Assembly (NCBI GenBank): GCA_026984515.1 | Contig: JALSRZ010000014.1 | Location: 30,040-94,039 of the forward strand | Origin: Thiohalobacter sp. | GTDB lineage: Bacteria; Pseudomonadota; Gammaproteobacteria; DSM-19610 | DNA: 64,000 nt | Direction of reading: 5' to 3' | In this document: positions 33,522 through 42,493 of the stretch, piece after piece | Layout: every line of letters begins with the position of its first letter | How positions within the stretch are numbered: position 1 is the first letter of the stretch | The notes under the pieces: generated by a model | Told to the model about the DNA's origin: nothing | The model's input: the letters and a program-made list of their open reading frames with translations, nothing else | The model's database searches: none | Translations under genes and position numbers: made by a program

Positions 33522-34406
33522 CTAGATCAGCGCCTGGAGGGTGACGGGGAATTGCTCGGCGGCCTCTTCGAAGGCGAAGAAGAGTTCGTCTTCCTGCAGG
33601 CCGATGGTGTCCAGCATGGACTGTGAAATCTGGATATCCGCCTTCGGGGAACCCATGAAGTTCCCCTGCTCCGATTCGTTCACCAGGTGATTGGCGAGAT
33701 ACAGGATACTGGCTTCCCGCTGCGATACCTGTGCCCGCTGTGGCTCGTGGTGCCAGGCCACGGCGTCGACCAGCTCCTCGGGCAACTGCCACTGATCCAT
33801 GAGATAGCCTGCCACGCTGGCGTGACTGAACTCGAACTGTTCCAGTTCGGCCTGGTAGAGCACTTCCTCGTCACCTTCCGCCATGAGCAGGATATCGCGC
33901 ATGGCTTCGGGACGCTGGTGATACAGGATAATGCTGCCGATATCGTGCATCAGCCCGGCCACGAACAGCCGCTCCGGGTGCAGGATATTGGCGCGCACCG
34001 CCAGCGACCTGGCCAGCAGGCCGGTATACACACTGTGGCGCCAGAAGGTCTCCATCTCCACCAGTTCGTTGGGTATGGTATTGAAGGTCTTGACAGCCGA
34101 GATCGACAGTACCAACTGGTACAGCTCGGCATTGCCGATGACCGTTACGGCGCGGGAGACCGTATCGACCTTGCGACTGAAATTGTAAAACGAGCTGTTC
34201 GCCATGCGCAGCAGGCGCGCGGTCAGGTTGGGGTCGACATTGACAATCGCGGAAATTTCCTTTGCCCCGCTGGTCGGCGAATGGATCATTTCGAACAGGC
34301 GCAGGCACACGTCGGGAGGCGATACCAGGCCTTCCACATCACCCAGCAGTTCGACGACGGAAGCCTGTCCGGCTTCACCCTTGCGGTGCACATTTTGACT
34401 GGTCAT
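33522..34406 (-). CDS. HDOD-domain signalling protein
   Basis: 294 residues from the ATG at 34406. A single HDOD (HD-related output) domain over about 20-230: ISAIVNVDPNLTARLLRMAN, SFYNFSRKVDTVSRAVTVIG, FVAGLMHDIGSIILYH. It is paralogous to the HDOD half of the nearby RsbU-like protein. The HD metal pair is kept at LMHDIG, unlike many HDOD proteins. Probably a signalling or regulatory protein. Monocistronic as far as can be seen; divergent from the DUF1631 gene. Confidence 0.85.
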   Translation of the reverse strand: MTSQNVHRKGEAGQASVVELLGDVEGLVSPPDVCLRLFEMIHSPTSGAKEISAIVNVDPNLTARLLRMANSSFYNFSRKVDTVSRAVTVIGNAELYQLVLSISAVKTFNTIPNELVEMETFWRHSVYTGLLARSLAVRANILHPERLFVAGLMHDIGSIILYHQRPEAMRDILLMAEGDEEVLYQAELEQFEFSHASVAGYLMDQWQLPEELVDAVAWHHEPQRAQVSQREASILYLANHLVNESEQGNFMGSPKADIQISQSMLDTIGLQEDELFFAFEEAAEQFPVTLQALI

Positions 34407-34571
34407 AGGCTGAAATATCCGCTGTTCCTGGCCCGTGTAACGACCCCGGAGAGACAAACTGGAGAATACGGTGACGTATTTTGCCGACCCCGTCACACAA
34501 CCGGCAATCCGGCTGTGCTATCTATACATCCAGTCGCTATACAGTTATCAGCAGTACACCAGGGGACCGAC

Positions 34572-36839
34572 ATGTCAAAGACCGTGCAACAGAATATAGT
34601 CAACCTGGAAGATTACGGACAGCTGCGCCGCAGCCTGGGAAACGGCGCCGGCACCAAGGCCCTGCGCAGCACCCGTGACCTGGCCACAGCGAAACTCAAA
34701 CACCATATCGACCGCATGATGGAAAAGGTCGACGATGCCCTGTTCGCGCGTGCCGAAAAGGCCGAGAACAACATGAACCAGACCCAGTACTTCGATGCCA
34801 TGCGCGAGCTGAGGATAATCCGCAAGGACATCGAGGAAGATTTCCTGAACGGTTTCGAGAGCCGCTTCAACCAGGGCGTACCGCGGCAGACCGGCAGCTC
34901 CGACAGTTTCAACCTGAGCCTGGACGATAACGACGGCGGCCTGGGACTGGTTGACAAAAAAGACCTGGAGGAAGAGCTGGCCATATCCAACATGGTGAAC
35001 AAGGTCCGCAACGCCAGCAAACAAGCCCTGTATGCGCTGGACAAACGCATCGGGCTGCTGATCAACGACCCGGACCTGGACCACTGGCAGAATCCGCTCG
35101 GCCCGGAATCGATCTGTGACGCCTTCCATGAAGCGGCCCGGCGTATCGAGACCGGTCTGGAAATCCGCCTGGTGATTTTCAAGCTGTTCGACCAGCACGT
35201 CATCAATCATATCGGCGAACTCTACAAGGAGGTCAACAGCAACCTGGTCGCCATGGGTGTGCTGCCGGAGATCAAAACCACCATCCGGCGCAACCCCAAC
35301 CCTGCGGGCGGCGCGTACGCCCCGGCACCAGGCACAGTGGCGCCTGGTGGAGAACCCCCGCAGGGCAGCCAGGAAGGCGGCTACCCGCCCGCTGCACCAC
35401 CGGTCGGCGGCGGCCTGGCCGGCGCCGCCTACGGCACCGGTGTATACAGTAACGGTGGCTACCAGGGCGCCGGGGCGGGCAGCCCCATCAGCGCGCTGAC
35501 CCTGCTGCAGCACGGCAGTGTACCGGCACCGGGTAACGAGGCGGGCGGCGAAGGTCTCGCGCTCAACCCGGCCGACCTGGCGTCCGGGCAGGTCAATATC
35601 CTGCACAGCCTGCGTAATTCCCCGCTGGCCGAGGGGCTGGGCAAGGGTGGCGACATGACCATCGATATTGTCGCCATGCTGTTCGACTACATCCTCGACG
35701 ACAAGAACATCCAGGATGCCATGCGTGCCCTGATCGGCCGGCTACAGATACCACTGCTCAAGGTTGCGCTGCTGGACAATGCCTTCTTTACACGCAAATC
35801 CCACCCTGCCCGGCGTCTGCTGAATCGGCTGGCGGCAACCGCAGTGGACTGGGACGAAGAGGACGGCAACCAGGACCCGCTGTACCTGAAGATCCAGAGT
35901 ATTGTGCAAACCATACTGGATGATTTCGATGACGACATCCGCCTGTTCGACACGCTGCTGGCGGATCTCGAGGATTTCCTGAGCCAGGAAGAAGAACAGG
36001 CCGAAATCCGCGCCGAGCGGTCTGCCAGAATCATGGAGGGCAAGGAACGGCTGGATGAAGCCAAGTCCACCACGCTGGAAGAAATCGAACCCCGGATCAG
36101 CGATGAACAGAACCTCGATTTCATACGCGAGTTCGTCACCACGCACTGGAAAAACCTGCTGTTCATCACCTGCGCCCGCCAGGGCAAGGACAGTGACGCC
36201 TGGAAAAACGCAGTGGCTACCATGGATGACCTGATCTGGAGCGTCAAACCCAAGCACACGCGCGAAGACCGGCAGAAACTGGTCAGCATGCAACCGGGAC
36301 TGCTGACCCGCCTGCGCGAAGGCATGGAACGGCTGTCTATTCCAGCCACGGAACGTGATGACTTCATTGCCATGCTGATACGCGCCCATGGACGTACCGC
36401 GATCAATACGCCGGACGCGGATACCGCCACCGCCCCGCCGCCGCAATACAGTAACACTGACAACACTGGCAGCCGGGCACCGCACCCAGAGCACAACCCG
36501 GCCTCCACACAAAAGGCAAAATCGACGGCACCGAAAGCCGTCACGCAGCCGGCCGCGGAGGTCAACGACAGCTTCACCGCCAGGGCGCGCCAGCTGACCA
36601 CCGGCACCTGGGTGGAATTCAGCGGCAGCGACGGCCAGCGTCAGCGTGCGAAACTCAGCTGGATCAGCCCGATCACCAATACCTACCTGTTCACCGACCG
36701 TAAGGGACTCAAGGCCGGCAATTACAGCCTGGAAGAGTTTGCCCTGCTACTGCGCTGCGCACGCGCACGGATACTCGACAGCGCACCCCTGATGGACCGG
36801 GCGGTCAGCACGGTGTTCGAGGAATACCAGCAGCACTGA
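34572..36839 (+). CDS. DUF1631-family protein
   Basis: 755 residues from the ATG at 34572 (AGGGGA 7 bases upstream). The first 230 residues are helical (LKHHIDRMMEKVDDALF; YFDAMRELRIIRKDIEEDFL), followed by a Pro/Gly-rich linker (about 240-320), a second helical region (about 340-600) and a C-terminal small beta domain (TGTWVEFSGSDGQRQRAKLS; TNTYLFTDRKGLKAGNYS) that recalls PilZ-like folds. This matches what I remember of DUF1631, sometimes mislabelled thymidine phosphorylase. The PilZ-like tail suggests nucleotide second-messenger sensing, but RxxxR is not complete. Confidence 0.8.
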   Translation: MSKTVQQNIVNLEDYGQLRRSLGNGAGTKALRSTRDLATAKLKHHIDRMMEKVDDALFARAEKAENNMNQTQYFDAMRELRIIRKDIEEDFLNGFESRFNQGVPRQTGSSDSFNLSLDDNDGGLGLVDKKDLEEELAISNMVNKVRNASKQALYALDKRIGLLINDPDLDHWQNPLGPESICDAFHEAARRIETGLEIRLVIFKLFDQHVINHIGELYKEVNSNLVAMGVLPEIKTTIRRNPNPAGGAYAPAPGTVAPGGEPPQGSQEGGYPPAAPPVGGGLAGAAYGTGVYSNGGYQGAGAGSPISALTLLQHGSVPAPGNEAGGEGLALNPADLASGQVNILHSLRNSPLAEGLGKGGDMTIDIVAMLFDYILDDKNIQDAMRALIGRLQIPLLKVALLDNAFFTRKSHPARRLLNRLAATAVDWDEEDGNQDPLYLKIQSIVQTILDDFDDDIRLFDTLLADLEDFLSQEEEQAEIRAERSARIMEGKERLDEAKSTTLEEIEPRISDEQNLDFIREFVTTHWKNLLFITCARQGKDSDAWKNAVATMDDLIWSVKPKHTREDRQKLVSMQPGLLTRLREGMERLSIPATERDDFIAMLIRAHGRTAINTPDADTATAPPPQYSNTDNTGSRAPHPEHNPASTQKAKSTAPKAVTQPAAEVNDSFTARARQLTTGTWVEFSGSDGQRQRAKLSWISPITNTYLFTDRKGLKAGNYSLEEFALLLRCARARILDSAPLMDRAVSTVFEEYQQH

Positions 36840-36860
36840 CCCGATCCAACCGGAAACCTG

Positions 36861-37862
36861 TCACGGCCGGGTGCTGTTGAGCCCGACAAAACTGCCGCTG
36901 TTGTCTTCCGCCAGCTTGCGCATCAGTGCGGCAAATCGCACCGTGTTGGCGGGCAGACCGCCCTGGGCAAAGATCACCGGGAAACCGATCGCATGGATGC
37001 GCACCCGCCGTTTCCCGGAGCGATCCGCTCGGTTCAGCCGGTCGACGCTATCAATCACTGCCTGGATGGAACCCCGCGCAAAGTCATCCCCGAACACGTA
37101 CAGGCTGATACGCTTGTCACTGCGATGAAAATGCCGGATGGCTGCCTCGATACCTTCCACGGGACTGGAGTTGGAAAACGGCTGCCAGCCGGCAAGCCGC
37201 TTGACGATGGCCTTGCGCCGCGCCGGGGTATCCTGTATCCAGCGCCCTTTATACTGGGAGAACAGGTAGTCCCCCATGTCGTTCATGACCTGGATGCCCT
37301 TGACCTGCGGGTAGATCTCCAGCACTTCCTTCACCTTCTTCAGCACCAGTGGCCAGGCATTCTGTTGCATGGAACCGGAGGTATCGATAATGAAAATAAT
37401 GTATTCACTGTCCACCGGCACACCACCGATGCGCGCATCACGACGCTGGAAATCCGCTCCCAGCAGGCGCTGCATCTCCGCAGAAAGCTGCTGTTTCGCA
37501 GTGACCAGCTGCGCGGCGATAATGCGCTGCGCCTCGTACTCTTTGCGGGTCGCCTCGTACTGGCCACGCAGCGAGGACCGCTCTCCCTTCAGCCGCGCGA
37601 GTTTTTCCCGGCTTTGGGAAAGCTGCTGCTGCACGTTCTGCACATCGCGGTTCAACACGCTGGTTTCACCACGCAAGCGGAACTGTTCCTGTTCCAGTCG
37701 CTGCACCAGCCCGGTGAGATCGACCGCCAGCTTTTCGATCACCCGCGGTTCGGCAATCCTGGCGATCACCAGCAGCAGGATGATAGCGCCGAACCCGCAG
37801 GACACCACGTCCAGGAAAGACAGGTTGAAAATATCGATCGGGCGCCGACTGCGACGTGTCAT
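36861..37862 (-). CDS. Membrane-anchored von Willebrand A protein (VWA-1 of the channel operon)
   Basis: 333 residues. N-terminal transmembrane helix FNLSFLDVVSCGFGAIILLL (D18 within it), a coiled coil (about 45-135; LVQRLEQEQFRLRG, LSQSREKLARLKGE), then a VWA domain (about 152-330) with MIDAS DTSGSM (D160). The helix resembles ExbD/TolR/MotB helices that carry a proton-accepting Asp. It overlaps the paralogous VWA-2 gene by four bases (ATGA) and ends the operon. Predicted to be inner-membrane with the VWA domain in the periplasm. Confidence 0.82.
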   Translation of the reverse strand: MTRRSRRPIDIFNLSFLDVVSCGFGAIILLLVIARIAEPRVIEKLAVDLTGLVQRLEQEQFRLRGETSVLNRDVQNVQQQLSQSREKLARLKGERSSLRGQYEATRKEYEAQRIIAAQLVTAKQQLSAEMQRLLGADFQRRDARIGGVPVDSEYIIFIIDTSGSMQQNAWPLVLKKVKEVLEIYPQVKGIQVMNDMGDYLFSQYKGRWIQDTPARRKAIVKRLAGWQPFSNSSPVEGIEAAIRHFHRSDKRISLYVFGDDFARGSIQAVIDSVDRLNRADRSGKRRVRIHAIGFPVIFAQGGLPANTVRFAALMRKLAEDNSGSFVGLNSTRP

Positions 37863-38950
37863 GGCCAGTCCCTCGCCGGCGTAATGAAGGAACCCCGGGT
37901 GTCGATCGCCAGCTTCCAGTAGGCCGCCGCCGCCCAGGCATCCCCTTCCATCGGCATAAGCAGGGTATTGACCGGGATACCGCCCGGCAGGCTGCGTACC
38001 GCCGCGCTGAAGTGTTCCAGGCGTTGCTCGGCAGACACCGTGGTCTGTCTGGGCCGGGTACGGCCCTGGGTGGGCAGGCCATCGGTGACCAGCAGGATGT
38101 TGTCCGGTGCGGGAGCAAGTTTCCTGGCCACTGCAAACGCCTGGTACAGGCTGGTGCCGCCCCCTGGCACCTGTTTGCGTAGAGCGTTGAGCACACCCTC
38201 CACCTCTGCACTGCGGTCTGCTTTCAGCCAGCGGTCCTTGCCACTCGCCAGTACCGGCCGCGCGCGGGTATTAAAGACGTAGAGCTGGAAGGAAGCACTG
38301 GCCGGCAGGTTGCTGACCAGCCATTCGGCAGTCGCCAGCGTGCGTTTCCATTTGGGTGCCGTGCGTTTCTGCGCCGGCCCCATGTTGCGCCGCCGAACCA
38401 CGTTGACGATGGTTTCATCCAGCATGCTGGCAGAAGCGTCGAGCAGGATCAGGATGCGCTTGCCACCCACCTTTAAACCGGTCAGGTACTGTCGATCCCC
38501 GTCGCCGGTTACCCGGTGCACCCGGCTGCCCTGCGCTCCCGTTTCCGGCGCCTGCCGGCCCAGGCGTTTCTTTTTACGGTCCAGGCTTTTGAGGTCGGAC
38601 GTCAGCCGGTTGACGTGCGCCCGGTTCGCCAGCGTTTCCTTTTCCATCCTGGCGATCTCGATCTTCATTTCGCGGATATCCTGCATCACCCGCCCGGTCT
38701 CTCCCTGTGTCACCTGTACTTCCGTCTTGGCAGCCTCCAAGCTGTTGCGAAGGCTCACCTGCCGGTCTTCACCGACCAGCACTTCCTGTTCCAGCTTCAC
38801 CACTTCGGAACGCAGGTCGGCAAAGTGCTCGCTGCGTGTCCGGACGGTGTCGTGGTTGAGGATCAGGACCAGCAACACCACGGCACCGAAACCGCAGAAC
38901 ATGATGTCGAGGAAGGACAGCGAAAAGGCGGACAAGGTGCGGCGTTTCAT
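37859..38950 (-). CDS. Membrane-anchored von Willebrand A protein (VWA-2 of the channel operon)
   Basis: 363 residues, the same plan as its downstream neighbour: helix SLSFLDIMFCGFGAVVLLVL (D15), coiled coil (about 45-130), VWA domain (about 163-360) with MIDAS DASAS (D171) and VTDGLPTQGRTRP. The helices of the two proteins share SFLD...CGFGA, so they arose by duplication and may form a heteromeric plug. A REP-like hairpin separates it from the TolQ-like gene. Confidence 0.82.
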   Translation of the reverse strand: MKRRTLSAFSLSFLDIMFCGFGAVVLLVLILNHDTVRTRSEHFADLRSEVVKLEQEVLVGEDRQVSLRNSLEAAKTEVQVTQGETGRVMQDIREMKIEIARMEKETLANRAHVNRLTSDLKSLDRKKKRLGRQAPETGAQGSRVHRVTGDGDRQYLTGLKVGGKRILILLDASASMLDETIVNVVRRRNMGPAQKRTAPKWKRTLATAEWLVSNLPASASFQLYVFNTRARPVLASGKDRWLKADRSAEVEGVLNALRKQVPGGGTSLYQAFAVARKLAPAPDNILLVTDGLPTQGRTRPRQTTVSAEQRLEHFSAAVRSLPGGIPVNTLLMPMEGDAWAAAAYWKLAIDTRGSFITPARDWP

Positions 38951-38988
38951 GGCGTATGCTGCATAGTTACCAGGGAAGCTCCGGTTAC

Positions 38989-39022
38989 CCCGTCATTGCC
39001 GCGCTACGCTCGCAATGACGGG
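38989..39022. repeat. REP-like perfect inverted repeat
   Basis: CCCGTCATTGC (38989-38999), 12-base loop, GCAATGACGGG (39012-39022). This arm sequence is of a type widespread as intergenic repeats in bacteria. It lies in the only sizeable gap (82 bases) of the channel operon, between the TolQ-like and VWA-2 genes, where it might attenuate or stabilise the mRNA. Confidence 0.6.
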
Positions 39023-39032
39023 CTTGTGCAAA

Positions 39033-39839
39033 CTAGCGTACGCCCTGCACCTTGAGGCGGCGTACCAGCCACTGGTCCACGTAGCGTTCACTGTCGAGCA
39101 CCAGCCGTTCCTGCATCAGCTGCAACTGGTGGATAAAAAACATCAGCACGATACTGATGACCAGCGCGATAAAGGTTGAATTAAACGCCACACCCAGGCT
39201 GGCGGTGACACCGGTGATATCACCTTCCACCGCGCGGTGTGCCTGCCCCAGCGCATCACCGATGCCGCGCACGGTGCCGATAAACCCGACCGAGGGAATC
39301 GCCCAGGCGATGTAACGGATGATGGACAATTCCGATTCCAGCCGTTCACCTTCCGATTCACACACGGCGCGCGCAGCAGTCGACACATCCTGTACATTGC
39401 GCGTCGCTGCAAAACGTTCAATCGCAGTCAACAGGGTACGCGGCAACAAGGACTCCCGCGCCCGGGCCGGCAGGGACTGCAGGCGTTCGGACAGGCCGCG
39501 GGTATCTTCCAGCCCCACCGGCATATTCTCCGGCAGGCCGAGCAGGTCCTGTTCCAGCAGTTTCTGTTGCAGGTACACGGCGCGACCCTTGCAGGCAAGG
39601 ATGGCCAGCGCCCACAACATCAGAACGAAACAGCTTTCCTGCTCGTAGTCCTTGATAACCACATAGAACGAACGCTGCTGCACGTAGTCGGGGTTGTCCT
39701 GCATCTCGGCCGCCTGTTGCTGCAGGAAAATGTCCGCCTGCGGGCGCACCAGTGTGACGTAGAGCGCATGCACCAGGATAAAGGCAATCAGCAGCGCAAA
39801 CAGCTGGTAGAAAAATTCGGCGGGAAAGGCTTTTTTCAT
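39033..39839 (-). CDS. MotA/TolQ/ExbB-family channel protein
   Basis: 268 residues from the ATG at 39839 (open 13 codons further). Four hydrophobic segments: about 10-30 (FYQLFALLIAFILVHALYV), 75-90 (SCFVLMLWALAILAC), 172-192 (IRYIAWAIPSVGFIGTVRGI) and 215-238 (GVAFNSTFIALVISIVLMFF). The last two hold the MotA_ExbB signature (PSVGFIGTVRGI; FNSTFIALV). A large cytoplasmic part lies between. It should form the ion-conducting stator with one or both VWA proteins. No classical TolR/ExbD gene is present. Confidence 0.85.
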   Translation of the reverse strand: MKKAFPAEFFYQLFALLIAFILVHALYVTLVRPQADIFLQQQAAEMQDNPDYVQQRSFYVVIKDYEQESCFVLMLWALAILACKGRAVYLQQKLLEQDLLGLPENMPVGLEDTRGLSERLQSLPARARESLLPRTLLTAIERFAATRNVQDVSTAARAVCESEGERLESELSIIRYIAWAIPSVGFIGTVRGIGDALGQAHRAVEGDITGVTASLGVAFNSTFIALVISIVLMFFIHQLQLMQERLVLDSERYVDQWLVRRLKVQGVR

Positions 39840-39849
39840 AGGGAATAAC

Positions 39850-40074
39850 TCAGATATCAACCGGGAAGGAGACGGCACTGTCGGCCTTGATCTTTTCGCT
39901 GGGGGTGTAGTTCTTTACCGGTGCCGGGGTGCGGCGCGGGGTGGTTTTTTTCTGCGCCGCATGCTCTGCCTGCACCGCCTCCCTGTCCGGCGTCTTTTCC
40001 TTCTCCTGCAGGGTCAGTGCATACAGGTTTGCAGCCGCTACGCACAACAGCAGGAATACAGACAGACGTCGCAT
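39850..40074 (-). CDS. Small exported or anchored protein of the channel operon
   Basis: 74 residues from the ATG at 40074 with an N-terminal hydrophobic segment (LSVFLLLCVAAANLYAL), then a charged, Lys/Pro/Thr-rich tail (RRTPAPVKNYTPSEKIKAD). It could be a cleaved small periplasmic protein or an anchored linker. No family recognised. Ten bases separate it from the TolQ-like gene, and 13 from the FHA/PEGA/SUMF1-like gene. Confidence 0.65.
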   Translation of the reverse strand: MRRLSVFLLLCVAAANLYALTLQEKEKTPDREAVQAEHAAQKKTTPRRTPAPVKNYTPSEKIKADSAVSFPVDI

Positions 40075-40087
40075 GATCAGACCCTCC

Positions 40088-42493
40088 TCACTCGGCATAC
40101 CGTGCAATGCGAAAACCCAGGTCACTGCGCGACTCGCGGCTGTAGTCGCGGTAACTCAGGCGCAGCTCGGTAAGGTTACCGTGGCGCCAGCCGGAACCGC
40201 GCACCACCCGGTGCTCACCGCGCGGCGGCCCGAGCGGATCCCTGACCAGCCGCTCGCTCTCGCCCGGGTAGACCGCGTAGTAATCATTGCTCCATTCTGC
40301 CACGTTCCCGCCCAGATCAAAGAATCCTTCGGGGTAGGCAGGAAAACTGCCGGCCGGCGCCGTAACCCGAAAGTGGTCATCATAGCCCGGCACCACGTCC
40401 GCCAGGGTGTCGCTGATTTGCGCGTCGGCAAAATTGCCCACCACCGCGGTGGGAGGAAAACCACCCTGCCAGGGGTATCGCTGCGCTGATTTGCGACCCA
40501 ACACCCGCGCAACGTAGGCCCACTCCGCCTCGGTGGGCAGGCGATAACCGGTGGTCACCGGCCGGATCAGCTGCAGGTGACCGTTCTGCTCCCGGTAGGC
40601 CGCCGGCAGACCGTCCTGCCTGCTGAGCCAGTTGCAGTAGCGTGCGGCATCCTCCCAGCGAAGGTTGACCACCGGCTGGCTGTCACCGTCGAGTGACGCG
40701 CCTTCCGCACGGCCCGAGTGATGCGATGCCCTGAAGCGGCGGTACTGGGCATTGGTCACTTCACGATCCCCCAGGTAGAAAGGTCGCTCCAGCTGCACCA
40801 GGCGACGGCTTTCGTTGGCCCGACGCCCGGCTTCCCGCCGCGACGCGCCCATGCGAAAGCGGGCACCGGCCGGCCGAACCAGGCGCAAGCGTTGCCCGGC
40901 AGCGGTCGTCAGGGTGGCGGGAATGGCGTCCAGCCTGGCCTGTGCCACGGTCTTGAGGCGGATATCCAGGTTACGGCTCACACCGACATGCGGTGTCAGC
41001 GTGATGCGCTGACTGGCGTAACCGGCCTTGCTGAACTCCAGCGTGTGCGGCCGGGTGGTAAGACGCAGGCGGCGACTGGCGGCACCCACGGCCCTGCCGT
41101 CCACCGCCAGGCTGGCGTCCGCGGGAGACGCGGTAATAAAAAGCGTGCCGTATTCGGGTGACAGGCTCAGCGACAGCGTCCGTTCTTCTTCGGGAAGCAG
41201 TTCAATCTCCTGCGTTGCCTGCCGATAGCCGGGCTTGCTCAGTTGCAAGCGGTGCACCTGTCCCGACGACAGCGTCAGCATGGCGGGGGTAACGCCGAGG
41301 AAATCACCATCCAGCTTGATGGTGGCAGCAGACGGCGTACTTTGCAGCCGCAGCCGCCCGTCGGCCGGCGGTAACTCAATGTCATCCAGCCGCACTGTAC
41401 TGCCGGCCACCACTTGCCGTTTTACCTGCACCGTTTTGTATCCTGGCAGCGACAGCTCGATATGCTGTTCACCCTGCAACAGCCCGGTTTCCAGCGGGGT
41501 CACTCCCAGCAATTTGCCGTTTACCCGCACCTGTGCGCCGGCCGGTCGGCTGCGGACCTGTACCAGCGCCCAGGCCGGCTGCAGTGCAAACGCTATCTGC
41601 TGGGCCTGGCCCAGTCCAGCGACCGCAAGCTGCTGCTGCGCCGGCAGGTAGCGTTCCGCCTGTACGCGCAGATGGTGCGTGCCGCGCGCAATGTCCGCCA
41701 CGCCGTTACGGTCAACCGCCACCACCTGGTCGTCGACGAACAGTTCAAAAGGCACCCGGGGCTGGACATTCACGGTTACCCGCCCCGGCAGTTCCTGCAG
41801 GCGAAAACGGTATTCGCGAAACCCGCCCATGTCCACGTCCAGTTCCTGTTCCAGGTCACGGTAACCCGCCAGGCTGGCGCGAACCGTATAGGTCCCGGGC
41901 AGGGCCAGCAGCCTGCCCCCCAGGGGCAGCGGCGGCGGGAAGCCCTGTACGGACTGCGTGTCCGGCTCGGGTGTGATCTGCACAACGAGTGGCGTTGCCA
42001 GCAGGACGAACGCGGCCGCTGCCAGCAGCACGATGAGCAGCGCCACCAGGACAGGCCGCAGTCGGCCTCGCCCATGTGCTGCAGGCCGCGCATCCACAGC
42101 GGACAGGATCGGCGTTTCCAGGGCCGATGGTGTCGGCGCCGGTTCCGGCGCGACCAGCCGGGGCTCATCGGCGGCCGCTGTGGCGGCAATAAAAACCTGG
42201 TCGCCCTCAACCCGCCAGTGCAGGCGTGCATCACCCAGCTGCAAGCGGTCACCGGACTTGAGCCATACTGAATCCAGCAGGCGCTCGTGGTTGTGGAACA
42301 GCGGCAGAGTGGCATCTTCCGGCTGCAGGAATGCGTGCCCGTCGGCAACCGCAATGTGTGCTACGTGCACACCCTCGCCGATACCGGGCAGCTGGATATC
42401 CACGTCTGCCCCTCCACCCACGGACAGGGGCAACTGCGCCTCACTGACCTGCCGTTGCCCACGCGCGTCATGGATAACATATACGCGGTTCAC
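40088..42493 (-). CDS. FHA-like / PEGA-repeat / SUMF1-like transmembrane protein
   Basis: 801 residues. An N-terminal FHA-like region (about 1-110), a transmembrane helix (about 148-170; LVALLIVLLAAAAFVLLA), several PEGA-type beta repeats (about 175-545; repeated signature of G-x-T-P-x-x-L then S-x-P-G-Y/K), and a C-terminal SUMF1/formylglycine-type domain (about 550-800; REVTNAQYRRF, GYRLPTEAEWAYV, FFDLGGNVAEWSNDY, LGFRIA). The SUMF1 part has no catalytic cysteine pair in its RGSGW region, so it is probably a binding domain. It would sense a phosphopeptide inside and bind a ligand outside. Confidence 0.82.
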   Translation of the reverse strand: MNRVYVIHDARGQRQVSEAQLPLSVGGGADVDIQLPGIGEGVHVAHIAVADGHAFLQPEDATLPLFHNHERLLDSVWLKSGDRLQLGDARLHWRVEGDQVFIAATAAADEPRLVAPEPAPTPSALETPILSAVDARPAAHGRGRLRPVLVALLIVLLAAAAFVLLATPLVVQITPEPDTQSVQGFPPPLPLGGRLLALPGTYTVRASLAGYRDLEQELDVDMGGFREYRFRLQELPGRVTVNVQPRVPFELFVDDQVVAVDRNGVADIARGTHHLRVQAERYLPAQQQLAVAGLGQAQQIAFALQPAWALVQVRSRPAGAQVRVNGKLLGVTPLETGLLQGEQHIELSLPGYKTVQVKRQVVAGSTVRLDDIELPPADGRLRLQSTPSAATIKLDGDFLGVTPAMLTLSSGQVHRLQLSKPGYRQATQEIELLPEEERTLSLSLSPEYGTLFITASPADASLAVDGRAVGAASRRLRLTTRPHTLEFSKAGYASQRITLTPHVGVSRNLDIRLKTVAQARLDAIPATLTTAAGQRLRLVRPAGARFRMGASRREAGRRANESRRLVQLERPFYLGDREVTNAQYRRFRASHHSGRAEGASLDGDSQPVVNLRWEDAARYCNWLSRQDGLPAAYREQNGHLQLIRPVTTGYRLPTEAEWAYVARVLGRKSAQRYPWQGGFPPTAVVGNFADAQISDTLADVVPGYDDHFRVTAPAGSFPAYPEGFFDLGGNVAEWSNDYYAVYPGESERLVRDPLGPPRGEHRVVRGSGWRHGNLTELRLSYRDYSRESRSDLGFRIARYAE

